DNA of 64,000 bases from Mycobacterium sp. GA-1285 (GCF_001499905.1 NZ_LQIS01000023.1:203623-267622), one strand, 5' to 3'; shown: positions 44,165 to 53,172, numbered from the stretch's first letter. Notes: generated by a model from the letters alone, not told the origin. Translations and numbers: made by a program.

Positions 44165-44379
44165 GCCGGATCGCTCGGCAGATCTGCCAGCAGCGTGTGG
44201 ATCTGCTGACGAGCTTCAACAGTCAGCGGTGCAGCCTTGGCGAGGGCCTTTTCCAGGGCGCGGAGTGGCACCTCCGCACGGAGCCTGGTGCGGGCGGCGA
44301 GGAGGTGGGGATCATCGGCAGCGCGGTGACGAGCCAACGCCGCCAGTTGACCGTGCGTAAAGGACAGAGACGTGGACAT
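44161..44379 (-). CDS. Small helical protein, 72 aa, paralogue of the 46690 gene
   Basis: The sequence LAALARHRAADDPHLLAART followed by EKALAKAAPLTVEARQQIHT and a short tail has the same plan and length as the product at 46690-46908: DPVVVEARRLMREAF, then LTPELRSQIDEVL. It is preceded by AACTC...GAGTT inverted arms that may be an operator. Unknown function. Confidence 0.6.
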   Translation of the reverse strand: MSTSLSFTHGQLAALARHRAADDPHLLAARTRLRAEVPLRALEKALAKAAPLTVEARQQIHTLLADLPSDPA

Positions 44380-44762
44380 GAAACTCCCGAGAGTTAAACC
44401 GGACAGGGCGAGTCATCTGGTCGCCACGGTCCTCGGGATTCACGCCATCGAGTGCCGACCGGGCATGTCAAGGCCTCGATGATCTGGTCCACCGTTGCCG
44501 GTGTTCCGTCCACAACAGTACACCTACCCATCACGTGGGCACAAATATCTCAGAGCGTTATGACTTTGTCCCCGAACCAATTTGATGAGTCGAGAGCCTC
44601 AGCGCTGGGCGATGGGCTGCAGCGTTATCCGGCCCCGTGCCGTCGGTATCGAGCGGGTGCTAGACCCTGCTCCAGGGGTCACGGCGCGCCCCACCGACGC
44701 GCCTCGCGCAGCTACCCCCCGCCCCTATACGGGCGACCAGCGGGCGTCCCGCCTGTGAGCCT
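44380..44762. other. Intergenic stretch without a supported gene
   Basis: Only contradictory short frames are seen. It contains the upstream region of the 44379 gene on one side and the 3' end of the polymerase-like gene on the other. Confidence 0.5.
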
Positions 44763-46262
44763 TCACGTAGGCGTGGGCGCGCGTGCAAGCCTTAGCTGTG
44801 CCGCGACGCCCGCAGCTTCCCGACCGAGATGCTGGTCCTCGGCGTGTTTCGGCTCATCCGGCCCCTCATGATGGCCCTCCGCCATTCCTTTCGGGTCGTG
44901 TCCTGGCGGGTCGAGTCCGGCATATCGGTGGTCGACGCGCGAGTGGAGATATGCCCTTTCCATCAAGAGCTTGGAGGGAACAAGTCGTCCCTGGTCAACA
45001 GTGTGTTTCCCCAAGTGGATAGGGAGCAGGGGTGGATTGCTTTGATAGCTCTTGCTAGAGGGAGTACGAACAGCATCAGACAGAACCTTGTCCATTACTT
45101 CCTGTAGCTGTTGCTTATCGCAGACTGGGACTAAGAAGCTATCGTGCACGATCAGGGGACACCGACCGGTCTCGTCGATCATGGCAAGCAATACCTTCAC
45201 AGCCATGTCACTGTCGGTGCGCATCAGCTGAGCACCAATGCCTGTGCCGAAAGCCTCGGAGATCCTGTAGTGCTTGTGCTTGATCGCCGCGATCAGCCTC
45301 TCCACGGCCACGGACAGCTCCGACCGGGCCAGTCCGTAGAGGCCGTTCTCCAGGGCCAGATCGTCATTGTCGGTCAGTAAGGCGGTGACCGCACCAACCT
45401 CGGTGCCGCCGTCAGCGTTCAGCGCCACCAGGGTGGCGACTTTGACCAGTGCTCTGGAGAAACCGTCGATCTCGTAGAGGTCGCCTTCGGGCATCTTTTT
45501 CCCGGCTCGTTGGTACGCCAGCTGCATGTGCAAGCTGGTGTAGTCCAGCTCCACCATCTGCGACTGCTCGCCGTCGACCATCATGACGATTCTGGCCCGC
45601 ACCTCTTTGCGCATCTGCTGATAGCTGCTGCCTTGGTGATAAAGGCGTCCGCCCCTGCGGAAGGTCCGGTTGAAGATGCGGGCTGCGGGCGGGATGTATA
45701 ACTCGGTGTCGTCAAGGAAGTACCGCTGGCTGGCGAGGTGGGCGTTGACGAACTTGATGTCGCGGCGCATGCGCTGGATCGTCGAGGTGTCCCTAAAACC
45801 GATCGACTTGCCGTCCTTGTCACGCAGGATGATCTCGTCTTTGAGCATCGCGCCCCGGCGGCTGCTGACGTCAACCAGGTGCGCGAGCAACATGAGCTTA
45901 TCGGTGGCCTGGATGATGGACTGCTTCTTGAACCACCACAGGCCCGTGTGGCCATCGGCGTACCCATTAGCCATCAACCAGTCTGCGGCCCGCACCACGC
46001 GTCGATACGTCAACATGGGGTCGCCCTGATAGGCATGGAAGTAGCTATAACTCTTCGGTGATCGGGAGTAGCGCAACGGCATGTCAGTGGTCCGCTTCTC
46101 CGCTACCAATGAGCAGGCCACCAATGCGGTGTCGAGTGAGCCAGGACCGGTCAGATTCAAACCCTTGCGCATTATCTCCAGTTGTTCATCGCTCCACCCG
46201 CCGCGCAGCGGGTTGTGCTCACCCTTAAAGGGGGCGATGACGTCGAATAGACGGCGACTCAC
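44763..46262 (-). CDS. Family A DNA polymerase-like protein, 499 aa
   Basis: The N-terminal 200 residues are helical and lack an exonuclease. The palm region has VELDYTSLHMQLAYQRAG (about 238-255), which fits PolA motif A. A fingers-like region follows, then LIVHDSFLVPV (about 384-394), matching motif C with HDS in place of HDE. The last 60 residues are disordered and His/Pro-rich. This matches polymerase-like proteins seen on plasmids and integrative elements. It may copy the excised element. It is last in an operon with three small ORFs. Confidence 0.65.
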   Translation of the reverse strand: MSRRLFDVIAPFKGEHNPLRGGWSDEQLEIMRKGLNLTGPGSLDTALVACSLVAEKRTTDMPLRYSRSPKSYSYFHAYQGDPMLTYRRVVRAADWLMANGYADGHTGLWWFKKQSIIQATDKLMLLAHLVDVSSRRGAMLKDEIILRDKDGKSIGFRDTSTIQRMRRDIKFVNAHLASQRYFLDDTELYIPPAARIFNRTFRRGGRLYHQGSSYQQMRKEVRARIVMMVDGEQSQMVELDYTSLHMQLAYQRAGKKMPEGDLYEIDGFSRALVKVATLVALNADGGTEVGAVTALLTDNDDLALENGLYGLARSELSVAVERLIAAIKHKHYRISEAFGTGIGAQLMRTDSDMAVKVLLAMIDETGRCPLIVHDSFLVPVCDKQQLQEVMDKVLSDAVRTPSSKSYQSNPPLLPIHLGKHTVDQGRLVPSKLLMERAYLHSRVDHRYAGLDPPGHDPKGMAEGHHEGPDEPKHAEDQHLGREAAGVAAQLRLARAPTPT

Positions 46263-46265
46263 AAG

Positions 46266-46547
46266 TCACCCTTGATTGTTGTCGACCGGGCGCTGCAAAC
46301 GGCGCTGCGGACGCTGACGCACTGAAAGCTTCGACGAACCGACGTCGTCGGGGTGGAGGGCTTGACCCGGCCACAAGGTGCCATGAGTCTTGCCTGCTGC
46401 AACCCCACGCCGCCAGCTTCCATCTGAGGGGACCTGGCCGTGGAAACCGGCACACTTAGCCGTCGTGGCGTGGCAGATCGCGCAGAGTTCAGGCTCGTCG
46501 CCCGTGTAGGCGCAGCGCCGGTGCCGGGGACACGTGAGCGCGGTCAT
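46266..46547 (-). CDS. Small zinc-binding protein, 93 aa
   Basis: From ATG 46547: MTALTCPRHRRCAYTGDEPE, then LCAICHATTAKCAGFHGQVP, a Cys/His set for one or two zinc ions. The C-terminus is basic. The ATG overlaps the previous stop, and the stop precedes the polymerase-like gene by 3 bases. The longer open frame upstream overlaps a real small gene and is not used. Confidence 0.6.
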   Translation of the reverse strand: MTALTCPRHRRCAYTGDEPELCAICHATTAKCAGFHGQVPSDGSWRRGVAAGKTHGTLWPGQALHPDDVGSSKLSVRQRPQRRLQRPVDNNQG

Positions 46548-46690
46548 GCGGCACCCACTGAGGCCGATGGGTCCTGATGACGACGAACCACGGAGACGAG
46601 CAGTGCCGCCTGCTCCGTGGTCAGCGGTGGCGCGGCATAGGCCAACTCCTTGGCGCGTGCGCGGATTGCGGCCACGACCTCGGCGTCCAT
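46544..46690 (-). CDS. Very small helical protein, 48 aa
   Basis: ATG 46690 overlaps the preceding stop (TGATG-type junction), and its stop overlaps the next ATG. The product begins MDAEVVAAIRARAKELAYAA and continues with LTTEQAALLVSVVRRHQD, a plausible two-helix protein. It is too short to notice by length alone, but the tight overlaps on both sides support it. Function unknown. Confidence 0.55.
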   Translation of the reverse strand: MDAEVVAAIRARAKELAYAAPPLTTEQAALLVSVVRRHQDPSASVGAA

Positions 46691-46908
46691 CACGCGAGCA
46701 CCTGCTTCTCGCGGCTGGACAACACCTCATCGATCTGAGAACGAAGCTCTGGCGTGAGCGTAGGGCCGTCCCCAAGGACTGCCGAAATTTTCTCGACGAC
46801 GAAAGCTTCGCGCATCAAGCGCCGCGCTTCCACCACGACGGGATCGTCGGGAGGCAGCGACTGGCTGAGAAGGGCTACACGCGCACGTGCACGGGTAAAG
46901 GCGGACAC
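46690..46908 (-). CDS. Small helical protein, 72 aa, first gene of the polymerase-like operon
   Basis: GTG 46908 follows GAGAGGTCGTG. The protein is fully helical (MREAFVVEKISAVLGDGPTL in the middle) and a paralogue of the 44161 product. Four genes from here to 44763 overlap or nearly touch. A perfect palindrome at 47031-47052 upstream could bind the operon's regulator. Confidence 0.6.
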   Translation of the reverse strand: MSAFTRARARVALLSQSLPPDDPVVVEARRLMREAFVVEKISAVLGDGPTLTPELRSQIDEVLSSREKQVLA

Positions 46909-47030
46909 ACCACGACCTCTCGGTCAACGCCATGAGTTGGCCGTGAGTGTCTGTGTGTCGCCGCGAGCGCGGGTTCCCGTCGCAGAAAACGAGAGTGATA
47001 AGTGAGCGCTGCCATGGCGGTTAAACAGCG

Positions 47031-47052
47031 CCTTACTCTACTTAGAGTAAGG
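47031..47052. promoter_or_regulatory. Perfect 10+10 bp palindrome, candidate operator
   Basis: CCTTACTCTA and TAGAGTAAGG flank CT. It lies about 120 bases upstream of the GTG 46908 operon and downstream of the integrase. A symmetric site of this size suits a dimeric repressor. The regulator is unknown. Confidence 0.6.
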
Positions 47053-47129
47053 CCGCGAACTGCGTCCCGTCAACCGCGCGGAAGCGTAAGAGCCTGCGCC
47101 ATAACAATTTTCATTCCTCTTTGTGATGA

Positions 47130-48617
47130 CTATAGCTTGACCGCATGGTCAGTTCTATGCGCTGACCTGGGCCGTTTGAACCTAATGTCGAGGTCACGTG
47201 GGTCGAATCGCCGCGTATTGCCGTAGACGGCTCTGTTGATCGTGATGTCGAGGAGCGAGGCGATGACGGCGCGGCGGTCCTTAACCGAGAACTGCTGCCA
47301 CTGCTCGCGGGCCTCCGGTCCGGCCACCTTCACCACCAGGGGTGATGAACTCGTCGCCCGCGCCTTGGCTTCTGCGGCCGCGATCTGGGGCAGGAGCTTT
47401 GCTTCGAGGGCGGCTAGTGATGCCGCTGAAATCTTGCCGTCAGCGGCTTCGTCGAGGAAGGATGCCAGGCGCTTGCGTAGCGTGTCGGCCTCCTCCAGGG
47501 CCTGGACCGCCGCGTCATTCCCGGCGTCTGCGAACAACTTCCTTGCGTCGGGTCGTCCGAGCCGTTCCAGAATCGTCTCCTCGACAAGAAGATCTACTGC
47601 ATCTGCCCGCCTACCAACACACGTGCGCTTCTCGCAGAGGTACCTCCCGGCGCGGGAGCGATGGCTAGGCGGGTTGGAGTAGCGCATGCCCGAGCCGCAA
47701 ACGCCGCATCTGGCAATGCCGGTGAGCAGGTGGCGAGGCTCGTGTCCTCGGTGACTCGTAGCCCTGCGAACAGGATCGGAGAAGAGTGCCAGCAGACGTT
47801 CATGCTGGGCATGGGTGATGTACGGCTGCCACCTGCCCCTTACCCGGTTGCCGTCGGCGTCGATTAATGGCTCTCCCTGATGAGTCCTCCACCCCGCGTA
47901 GGTGGGCGAAGAGATGGTCACCCGCAGCGCCTGGGGCTTCCACTCCTGCCGGGCATTACGTTGCAGCTGCGGAGGTTTGAGGCCCCGGGCGGTGAAGTCG
48001 CGGGTGATGGCCCACAGGGACTCGCCCGCCAAGACGCGATCGAAGACCTCGCGCACCAGCGGCTCGGCTTCGGTATCGATGACCCACCCGTCCGTTGCTC
48101 CAGTGTTGGGGTTGATAGCCCGTTTGTAGCCCCACGCGGGACGACCTCCCGGGCGACCGGCGAGTGCGGCGGCACGCTTGCCTCGCAGAACACGGTCACG
48201 GATCTGCTCCGCTTCACGCTCGGCAAGCAACGCATCTAGACCAGTGGAGAAACGAGCGTCGCCCTGTCGGAGGTCATACGTACGGCCAGAATACGACCAC
48301 AGAACCCCGCGCTCGGCACAGATTTCCCGCAGCTCAACGTAGGTGGCGAGGTCACGCTGCGCCCGAGACGCCTCCCATGTCACGAGAACGTCTCCAGGCT
48401 TGAGCACGTTCAACAGCCTCTTGTATTGAGGCCGGTCCTTGGCGCTGTGTCGGGACGCGCCGAGGTCATTGTCGACAAGAACCTCGGCGACTTCCCAGCC
48501 GTTGCGTTCACAGATAGCGCGGCACTCAGACTCTTGAGATTCAACAGACCGCCCGTCGCCCTTCGGGTCACTGGAAACCCGCGTGTAGATGATGGCGCGC
48601 ACGGGTCCATTATGCAC
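47130..48617 (-). CDS. int: Large serine recombinase (integrase of the island)
   Basis: The 495-residue protein has the serine recombinase catalytic domain (IIYTRVSSDPKGDGRSVESQ, likely nucleophile Ser15). The recombinase domain follows (about 170-270, GRPAWGYKRAINPNTG), then a zinc ribbon (CGVCGSGMRYS ... CEKRTC, about 317-350). A coiled coil (about 370-430) and a basic tail end it. Starts GTG 48617 and GTG 48602 are both possible. CATAAT ends six bases before 48602, which would make that start leaderless. It lies 16 bases inside the right core. Confidence 0.93.
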   Translation of the reverse strand: MHNGPVRAIIYTRVSSDPKGDGRSVESQESECRAICERNGWEVAEVLVDNDLGASRHSAKDRPQYKRLLNVLKPGDVLVTWEASRAQRDLATYVELREICAERGVLWSYSGRTYDLRQGDARFSTGLDALLAEREAEQIRDRVLRGKRAAALAGRPGGRPAWGYKRAINPNTGATDGWVIDTEAEPLVREVFDRVLAGESLWAITRDFTARGLKPPQLQRNARQEWKPQALRVTISSPTYAGWRTHQGEPLIDADGNRVRGRWQPYITHAQHERLLALFSDPVRRATSHRGHEPRHLLTGIARCGVCGSGMRYSNPPSHRSRAGRYLCEKRTCVGRRADAVDLLVEETILERLGRPDARKLFADAGNDAAVQALEEADTLRKRLASFLDEAADGKISAASLAALEAKLLPQIAAAEAKARATSSSPLVVKVAGPEAREQWQQFSVKDRRAVIASLLDITINRAVYGNTRRFDPRDLDIRFKRPRSAHRTDHAVKL

Positions 48618-48619
48618 CC

Positions 48620-49666
48620 TTATTCATGATTAGCCTCGATCATCTGGCCGTTGCCGACGACCATCGCGACGTGGCCGTCCCAGACCGCGAGGTCGCCAGG
48701 CCGGAGGTCGCCCGCCGATACGGGGGCACCGACGTCCTGTTCCTGGGCCAACCGCGGAAGGTTGAGTCCCGCTTCGGAATACGCCCACTGGGTGAGCCCG
48801 CTGCAATCGAGGCCGACGCCCGGCGTGGTGCCGCCCCAGTCGTACGGCACTCCCAACTGGGTCAGGGCGTACCTGACGGCGCTCGCGGCAGTCGCGTTCG
48901 GTGCCGTTGCGGTGCTGCCGTCCGGCAGCCGCACCGCGACGCCGTCGCCGAAAATCGCCGCGTCCGGGGTGGGCGTCCCGGGGCGGGACAGCTCCGCGAC
49001 GTCACGCACCAGCGAGCCGAGCCCGGCCGTGTTCGCACCGAGCCCGCCGGCGCTCGAGCCGAACCCACCGGTGCCGCTCGGAAGTCCAGCGCCGCCACCG
49101 AATCCCGGGGACGACGTCATGGGGGCGGTGAACCCGGCGGGAGCCGTGGACGCTGCTTCCGTGGCGGGCGGCGATCCCGCGACGGGTAGGCCCGCGGCAT
49201 GCCCGTCCAGTTCGGCGCGCAATTCGTCGACCACCGCGACGGCCTCGGCGAGCGAGCGCCGCGCCTCGGCGACCAGCTCCTCGGCCACACCGGGCGAGTC
49301 GAGAAACGGCTCGAGCGCGGCCGCCCGCGCCTCGAAGGTGTCCACGATGTCGCTCAGGCGCTCACGAGCGCGCGCCACCGCGGCGCCGGCCGCCTCAGCC
49401 GCCGCGCCGAGTCGCCCAACCCGCTCCGCGAGGTCCTCGGTTTGCGCAACGGCCCCGGTGAACACGCCTGCCGCCGCGTCCGCACCCGCACCCGTCCAGT
49501 GCTGCGCTGCACGCCCCCATGCCTGGCTGGTCGAGGCCGATACCTCGCGCAGCGCGTTGTGCACATCGCGAAGCGCGGTCGCAAGCTCGGCCCCAGAACC
49601 TGAGCCGACCAGCGACTGGACCTCCCGCAGCGGCGCGGTAAGACCGGCGACCAACGCACTCGGCAT
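48620..49666 (-). CDS. NlpC/P60 cell-wall peptidase, C-terminally truncated by the island
   Basis: ATG 49666. The N-terminal 130 residues are helical and WXG-like (SQAWGRAAQHWTGAGADAAA). A Pro/Gly/Ala linker follows. The NlpC/P60 domain has the catalytic Cys in DCSGLTQWAY (Cys 288) and His in GHVAMV (His 332); the third site may be the Glu in MIEA (344). The native tail is replaced by NHE and a stop. Catalytic residues remain, but the last strands are lost, so activity is doubtful. The int start codon lies 3 bases past the stop. Confidence 0.85.
   Translation of the reverse strand: MPSALVAGLTAPLREVQSLVGSGSGAELATALRDVHNALREVSASTSQAWGRAAQHWTGAGADAAAGVFTGAVAQTEDLAERVGRLGAAAEAAGAAVARARERLSDIVDTFEARAAALEPFLDSPGVAEELVAEARRSLAEAVAVVDELRAELDGHAAGLPVAGSPPATEAASTAPAGFTAPMTSSPGFGGGAGLPSGTGGFGSSAGGLGANTAGLGSLVRDVAELSRPGTPTPDAAIFGDGVAVRLPDGSTATAPNATAASAVRYALTQLGVPYDWGGTTPGVGLDCSGLTQWAYSEAGLNLPRLAQEQDVGAPVSAGDLRPGDLAVWDGHVAMVVGNGQMIEANHE
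48633..48639. other. attR core of the integrated island (GCCTCGA)
   Basis: It is the same 7-base string as at 3922-3928. To the right the host peptidase frame runs intact; to the left the frame ends after four more codons. Coordinates of the integrase and the break in the host gene agree. Confidence 0.8.
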
Positions 49667-49668
49667 CG

Positions 49669-49959
49669 TCAGACGCCGAGGACCCGTGCGCCCGCGCGGT
49701 CGTCGGCGTCGTCATAGGCCAGGGCCGCCCGGTATGCGGCGCCACCGCTCGCCGAGGCGTCATCGCGCAGCGAGGCCACTACGCGGGCCTCATCGGCGAC
49801 GGCATCGGCCAAGGCCGCGAGAAACGGCTGGGCGACGGGACCCAATCCGGTCGCGGAGATGGGGAGCGCAGCCAGCGTCGCGGCGATGGCGCCCAGTTCG
49901 TCGGCGTGCGCGGAGGCCGTCGCGGCCAGTACCCGCACGGCGTCGGTGTCAGCGTGCAT
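49669..49959 (-). CDS. EspC-like/WXG-type small helical protein, 96 aa
   Basis: The product ([20 protein letters not shown], then [20 protein letters not shown]) is all helix with a helix break at GLGPVAQPF. This fits the type VII secretion target (EspC-like) fold of mycobacteria. The stop is 2 bases from the peptidase ATG, so the pair is co-transcribed and probably acts at the envelope together. Confidence 0.65.
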   Translation of the reverse strand: MHADTDAVRVLAATASAHADELGAIAATLAALPISATGLGPVAQPFLAALADAVADEARVVASLRDDASASGGAAYRAALAYDDADDRAGARVLGV

Positions 49960-49996
49960 GTCGATAGGACGCGGCGCGACGCGCCTCGGTTCCCGC

Positions 49997-50002
49997 TATG
50001 GT
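49997..50002 (+). promoter_or_regulatory. -10 hexamer TATGGT for leaderless upp
   Basis: TATGGT ends six bases before ATG 50009, the leaderless distance also seen at 4006, 7022 and 57180. Confidence 0.5.
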
Positions 50003-50008
50003 CAGCCC

Positions 50009-50632
50009 ATGGACGTGCGCGTCGTCGATCATCCGCTGGCGGCGGCACGACTGACCACACTGCGCGACGAGAACACCGACAACGCCGCGTTCCGCGCCGC
50101 ACTGCGCGATCTCACGCTGATGCTGGTGTACGAGGCCACCCGTGACGCCGCCGTCGAAACCGTTGCGGTGCGCACGCCGCTGGCCGAGACGACCGGGTGC
50201 CGGCTGGCCAACCCGCCGTTGCTCGTGCCCGTCTTACGCGCCGGCCTCGGCATGGTGGACCAGGCGCACGCGTTGATACCCGAAGCGCGCGTGGGCTTCG
50301 TCGGGGTCGCGCGCAACGAGGAGACGCATCAGCCGACGCCGTATCTGGAGTCGCTGCCCGCGGACTTGAGCGCGCGGCCGGTCTTCGTGCTCGACCCGAT
50401 GCTCGCGACAGGCGGGTCGATGGTGCACACGGTCGAACTGCTGTATTGCCGCAACGCCGTTGACATCACGGCGGTCTGCGTCGTCGTCGCCCCCGAAGGC
50501 CTTGCCGCACTGGAGAAGGCGGCTCCGAACATTCGGCTGGTGACCGCGACCATCGACGAGTGTCTCAACGACATCGCCTACATCGTGCCGGGTCTCGGCG
50601 ACGCGGGGGACCGCCAGTTCGGTCCCCGTTAG
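50009..50632 (+). CDS. upp: Uracil phosphoribosyltransferase
   Basis: The 207-residue enzyme turns uracil and PRPP into UMP in pyrimidine salvage. It has the PRPP-binding loop [14 protein letters not shown] (about 127-140), the uracil-site tail [11 protein letters not shown] near the C-terminus, and the N-terminal [16 protein letters not shown] typical of Upp. ATG 50009 is chosen for length and the -10 spacing. Convergent with pmmB, overlapping by 4 bases. Matches Rv3309c in context. Confidence 0.97.
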   Translation: MDVRVVDHPLAAARLTTLRDENTDNAAFRAALRDLTLMLVYEATRDAAVETVAVRTPLAETTGCRLANPPLLVPVLRAGLGMVDQAHALIPEARVGFVGVARNEETHQPTPYLESLPADLSARPVFVLDPMLATGGSMVHTVELLYCRNAVDITAVCVVVAPEGLAALEKAAPNIRLVTATIDECLNDIAYIVPGLGDAGDRQFGPR

Positions 50633-52257
50633 AGGTGCGCGGCGAAGTCGGCCGCCTCGTCCCGTACCCGCCGCGCCCGCTCCCGGGCGGCGGGAAGATC
50701 GGTGACCTGACCGCAGCGAACCTCGATGTAGGACTTGACCTTTGGCTCCGTACCGGAGGGGCGCACCACCATGCGCACCGAGACGTCGTCGTCGCCGCCG
50801 GACATGATCAGTGCGTCGGTGCCGTCGTCGCTCAGCAGGTCGGTGACCGTCATGTCGTATCCGGCGAGGCGCTCGGGTGGTGTTTCGCGCAGACGTGTCA
50901 TCACCGCGGCCGCCTCGTCGGCGTCCTCCACTTGGCGTGACACCGCGGTCGTGGTGTGCACACCATGGCGGCGTGCCAGGTCGTCGAGCGCGTCGAGCAG
51001 GGTGTGTCCGCGGTCGCGCAACGCGGCGATCAGGTCGCAGATCAACACCGCCGCGCTGATGCCGTCCTTGTCCCGGACCGCGGACGGATCGACGCAATGC
51101 CCGATCGCCTCTTCGTAGGCGTACACCAGCGTGCAGCCGGGCAGATCGACGTCGGCCCGAGACAGCCACTTGAAGCCGGTGGGTGTCTCGACGTGTCGCG
51201 CGCCGTGCTCATTCGCGATCGCGGAGAGCATGCGCGAGGACACCAGGGAGCTGGCTACGACCGTCGTCTCCCTCACCGGTCCGGGCTCGACCTGGGAGAT
51301 GATGTAATCCCCGAGGAGCCAACCGGTTTCGTCGCCGGACAGCATGCGCCACCCGTCTGATGTGGGAACGCCGACCGCGCACCGGTCGGCGTCGGGATCC
51401 AACGCGATTGCGACGTCGGCGTCGACGCCGGCGGCCAATCTGAGGACAGCTTCGACCGCCTCGGGTTCTTCCGGATTGGCCGTGCCCACCGTGGGGAAGT
51501 CGGGGTCCGGCGCGAACTGGTCTTCGACGACGTGCACGTCGTTCAAGCCGGCACGCACGAACGCGTCGAGCGCCAGTTCTCCGCCCACGCCGTGCAGAGG
51601 AGTGAACGCGATCCGCACCGAACCGTGGGTGTGCCGCACATTCGCCGCGCGCTCGACATAGCGCTGCACCTCGTCGACGCCGCCGGGGGTGACCGCCGCG
51701 CGGGGAATCTCGTCGGCGTGCGGGGCTTCGGCCATGGCGACCTCGATCTCGCGATCGGTCGGCGAGTTGATCGGAAAGCCGCCGCCGAAGTACACCTTGA
51801 AGCCGTTGTCGGACGGCGGATTGTGCGAAGCGGTGATCTGGATGCCCGCCGCCGCGGGGCGGTGGCGCACGGCGAACGCGAGAGTGGGAGTCGGCACGGC
51901 GGTGAAGAACAGGGTTACGGGAAAGCCCTGTGCGGCAAGCACTTCAGCGGCGGCCAACGCGAAGTCGTCGGACCCGTGCCTGGCGTCGCGACCCACGATC
52001 ACGTCCTGCCCGGCCAGGCCCCGATCCTTGAGCACCTTGGCCACCGCCCAACTGGCGCGCAGCACGACGGCGAGGTTCATTCCGCTGGGTCCCCCTCGCA
52101 ACGGGCCCCGCAGACCCGCGGTGCCGAACGTCAAGGGGCGTGCGAACCGTTGCTCGAGCTCTTCTTCGGAACACTCCGACAGCTCGGCGGCGGTCTGGGG
52201 ATCCGGGTCGTGAGCGATCCACTCCTGCGCAGTACTTGTGGCCGGCGACGCAGTCAT
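50629..52257 (-). CDS. pmmB: Phosphomannomutase/phosphoglucomutase
   Basis: The 542-residue protein belongs to the alpha-D-phosphohexomutase family. It has the phosphoserine loop [12 protein letters not shown] (about 137-148), metal site DPDADR (about 283-288), the sugar-recognition region, and the C-terminal phosphate site VRPSGTEPK (about 503-511). It interconverts hexose or pentose 1- and 6-(5-)phosphates. The position next to upp and deoD matches Rv3308. Confidence 0.95.
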   Translation of the reverse strand: MTASPATSTAQEWIAHDPDPQTAAELSECSEEELEQRFARPLTFGTAGLRGPLRGGPSGMNLAVVLRASWAVAKVLKDRGLAGQDVIVGRDARHGSDDFALAAAEVLAAQGFPVTLFFTAVPTPTLAFAVRHRPAAAGIQITASHNPPSDNGFKVYFGGGFPINSPTDREIEVAMAEAPHADEIPRAAVTPGGVDEVQRYVERAANVRHTHGSVRIAFTPLHGVGGELALDAFVRAGLNDVHVVEDQFAPDPDFPTVGTANPEEPEAVEAVLRLAAGVDADVAIALDPDADRCAVGVPTSDGWRMLSGDETGWLLGDYIISQVEPGPVRETTVVASSLVSSRMLSAIANEHGARHVETPTGFKWLSRADVDLPGCTLVYAYEEAIGHCVDPSAVRDKDGISAAVLICDLIAALRDRGHTLLDALDDLARRHGVHTTTAVSRQVEDADEAAAVMTRLRETPPERLAGYDMTVTDLLSDDGTDALIMSGGDDDVSVRMVVRPSGTEPKVKSYIEVRCGQVTDLPAARERARRVRDEAADFAAHL

Positions 52258-52308
52258 GCGGGTAGTGTGCCCAATTTCACTGCCGCATATTCCGGCTTGC
52301 GCGGGACT

Positions 52309-53103
52309 TCAGAGCCGGGCGACGACGGCCGCGAGCAAGGCGCCCATCCGGGTCGCCGACTGACGCCCGGCCTCCAGCACCTCTTCGTGGTTGAGCGGCT
52401 GCCCGGTCATGCCCGCCGCGAGGTTGGTCACCAGCGACACCCCCAGCACCTCGGCCCCGGCCTCGCGCGCGGCGACCGTCTCGTGCACGGTGGACATGCC
52501 GACGAGGTCGGCACCCAGGGTGCGCAGCATCCGGATCTCTGCGGGTGTCTCGTACTGCGGTCCGGGCAGCCCGGCGTAGACGCCGTCGGCGAGCGCCGGG
52601 TCGATCTCCCTGGCCAGGTCGCGCAGGCGCGGCGCGTACGCGTCGACCATGTCGACGAAGCAGGGCCCGACCAGCGGCGATCGGCCCGTGAGGTTGAGGT
52701 GGTCGCTGATCAGCACCGGCTGGCCGACGGTGAAGTCCTCGCGCAGGCCGCCCGCGGCGTTGGTCAACACGACCGTGTGCACGCCGCTCGCGCAGGCGGT
52801 GCGTACCGGGTGCACGACGTGGCGCAGGTCGTGCCCCTCGTAGGGATGGATGCGGCCCACGAACACCAACACACGGTGATCGGCGATGCGCATCGAGAGC
52901 ACCTGGCCGCCGTGGCCCCGGGCGGTCGGCGGCCTGAACCCCGGCAGCTCGTCGACCGGCACCACCGCGACCGGATCCCCCAGTCGTTGCACCGCCGGCG
53001 CCCAGCCCGAACCGAGCACGACCGCGACGTCATGGTGGTCGACGCCCGTGCGCTCGGCGAGTGCTTCCGCCGACTCGGCGGCCAGTGCCTGCGCATCGGT
53101 CAC
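52309..53103 (-). CDS. deoD: Purine nucleoside phosphorylase
   Basis: The product is 264 residues from GTG 53103 ([10 protein letters not shown]). The family II PNP features are [11 protein letters not shown], the phosphate-binding [22 protein letters not shown] (about 107-119), and the base site [18 protein letters not shown]. It splits purine nucleosides with phosphate. The frame is open to 53460 but overlaps the divergent amiB1. A TAGGCT lies 8 bases upstream of the GTG. Corresponds to Rv3307. Confidence 0.95.
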   Translation of the reverse strand: MTDAQALAAESAEALAERTGVDHHDVAVVLGSGWAPAVQRLGDPVAVVPVDELPGFRPPTARGHGGQVLSMRIADHRVLVFVGRIHPYEGHDLRHVVHPVRTACASGVHTVVLTNAAGGLREDFTVGQPVLISDHLNLTGRSPLVGPCFVDMVDAYAPRLRDLAREIDPALADGVYAGLPGPQYETPAEIRMLRTLGADLVGMSTVHETVAAREAGAEVLGVSLVTNLAAGMTGQPLNHEEVLEAGRQSATRMGALLAAVVARL

Positions 53104-53172
53104 AGTGGGCGAGCCTATCTGTCGCAACCAGCGCCCGACCCGAATGAGATGGCGCAGTGAGATACTGCCAGG

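Larger units (their letters stand above)
3929..48632. mobile_element. 44.7 kb integrative element inserted by a large serine recombinase
   Basis: The element is bounded by the two GCCTCGA cores, has its integrase against the right border, and splits one host gene. It carries restriction systems, a TIR protein, a polymerase-like gene, many secreted proteins, IS remnants and several decayed genes. No phage structural or conjugation genes are visible. Base composition looks lower in GC and more varied than in the host flanks. Confidence 0.85.

Noticed and set aside
3929..48632. Prophage
   Set aside because: No capsid, portal, terminase, tail or lysis genes; the integrase and polymerase-like gene alone do not make a phage.
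51532..53160. Plus-strand open frame of 542 codons
   Set aside because: Antisense to pmmB and deoD, both with full catalytic motifs.
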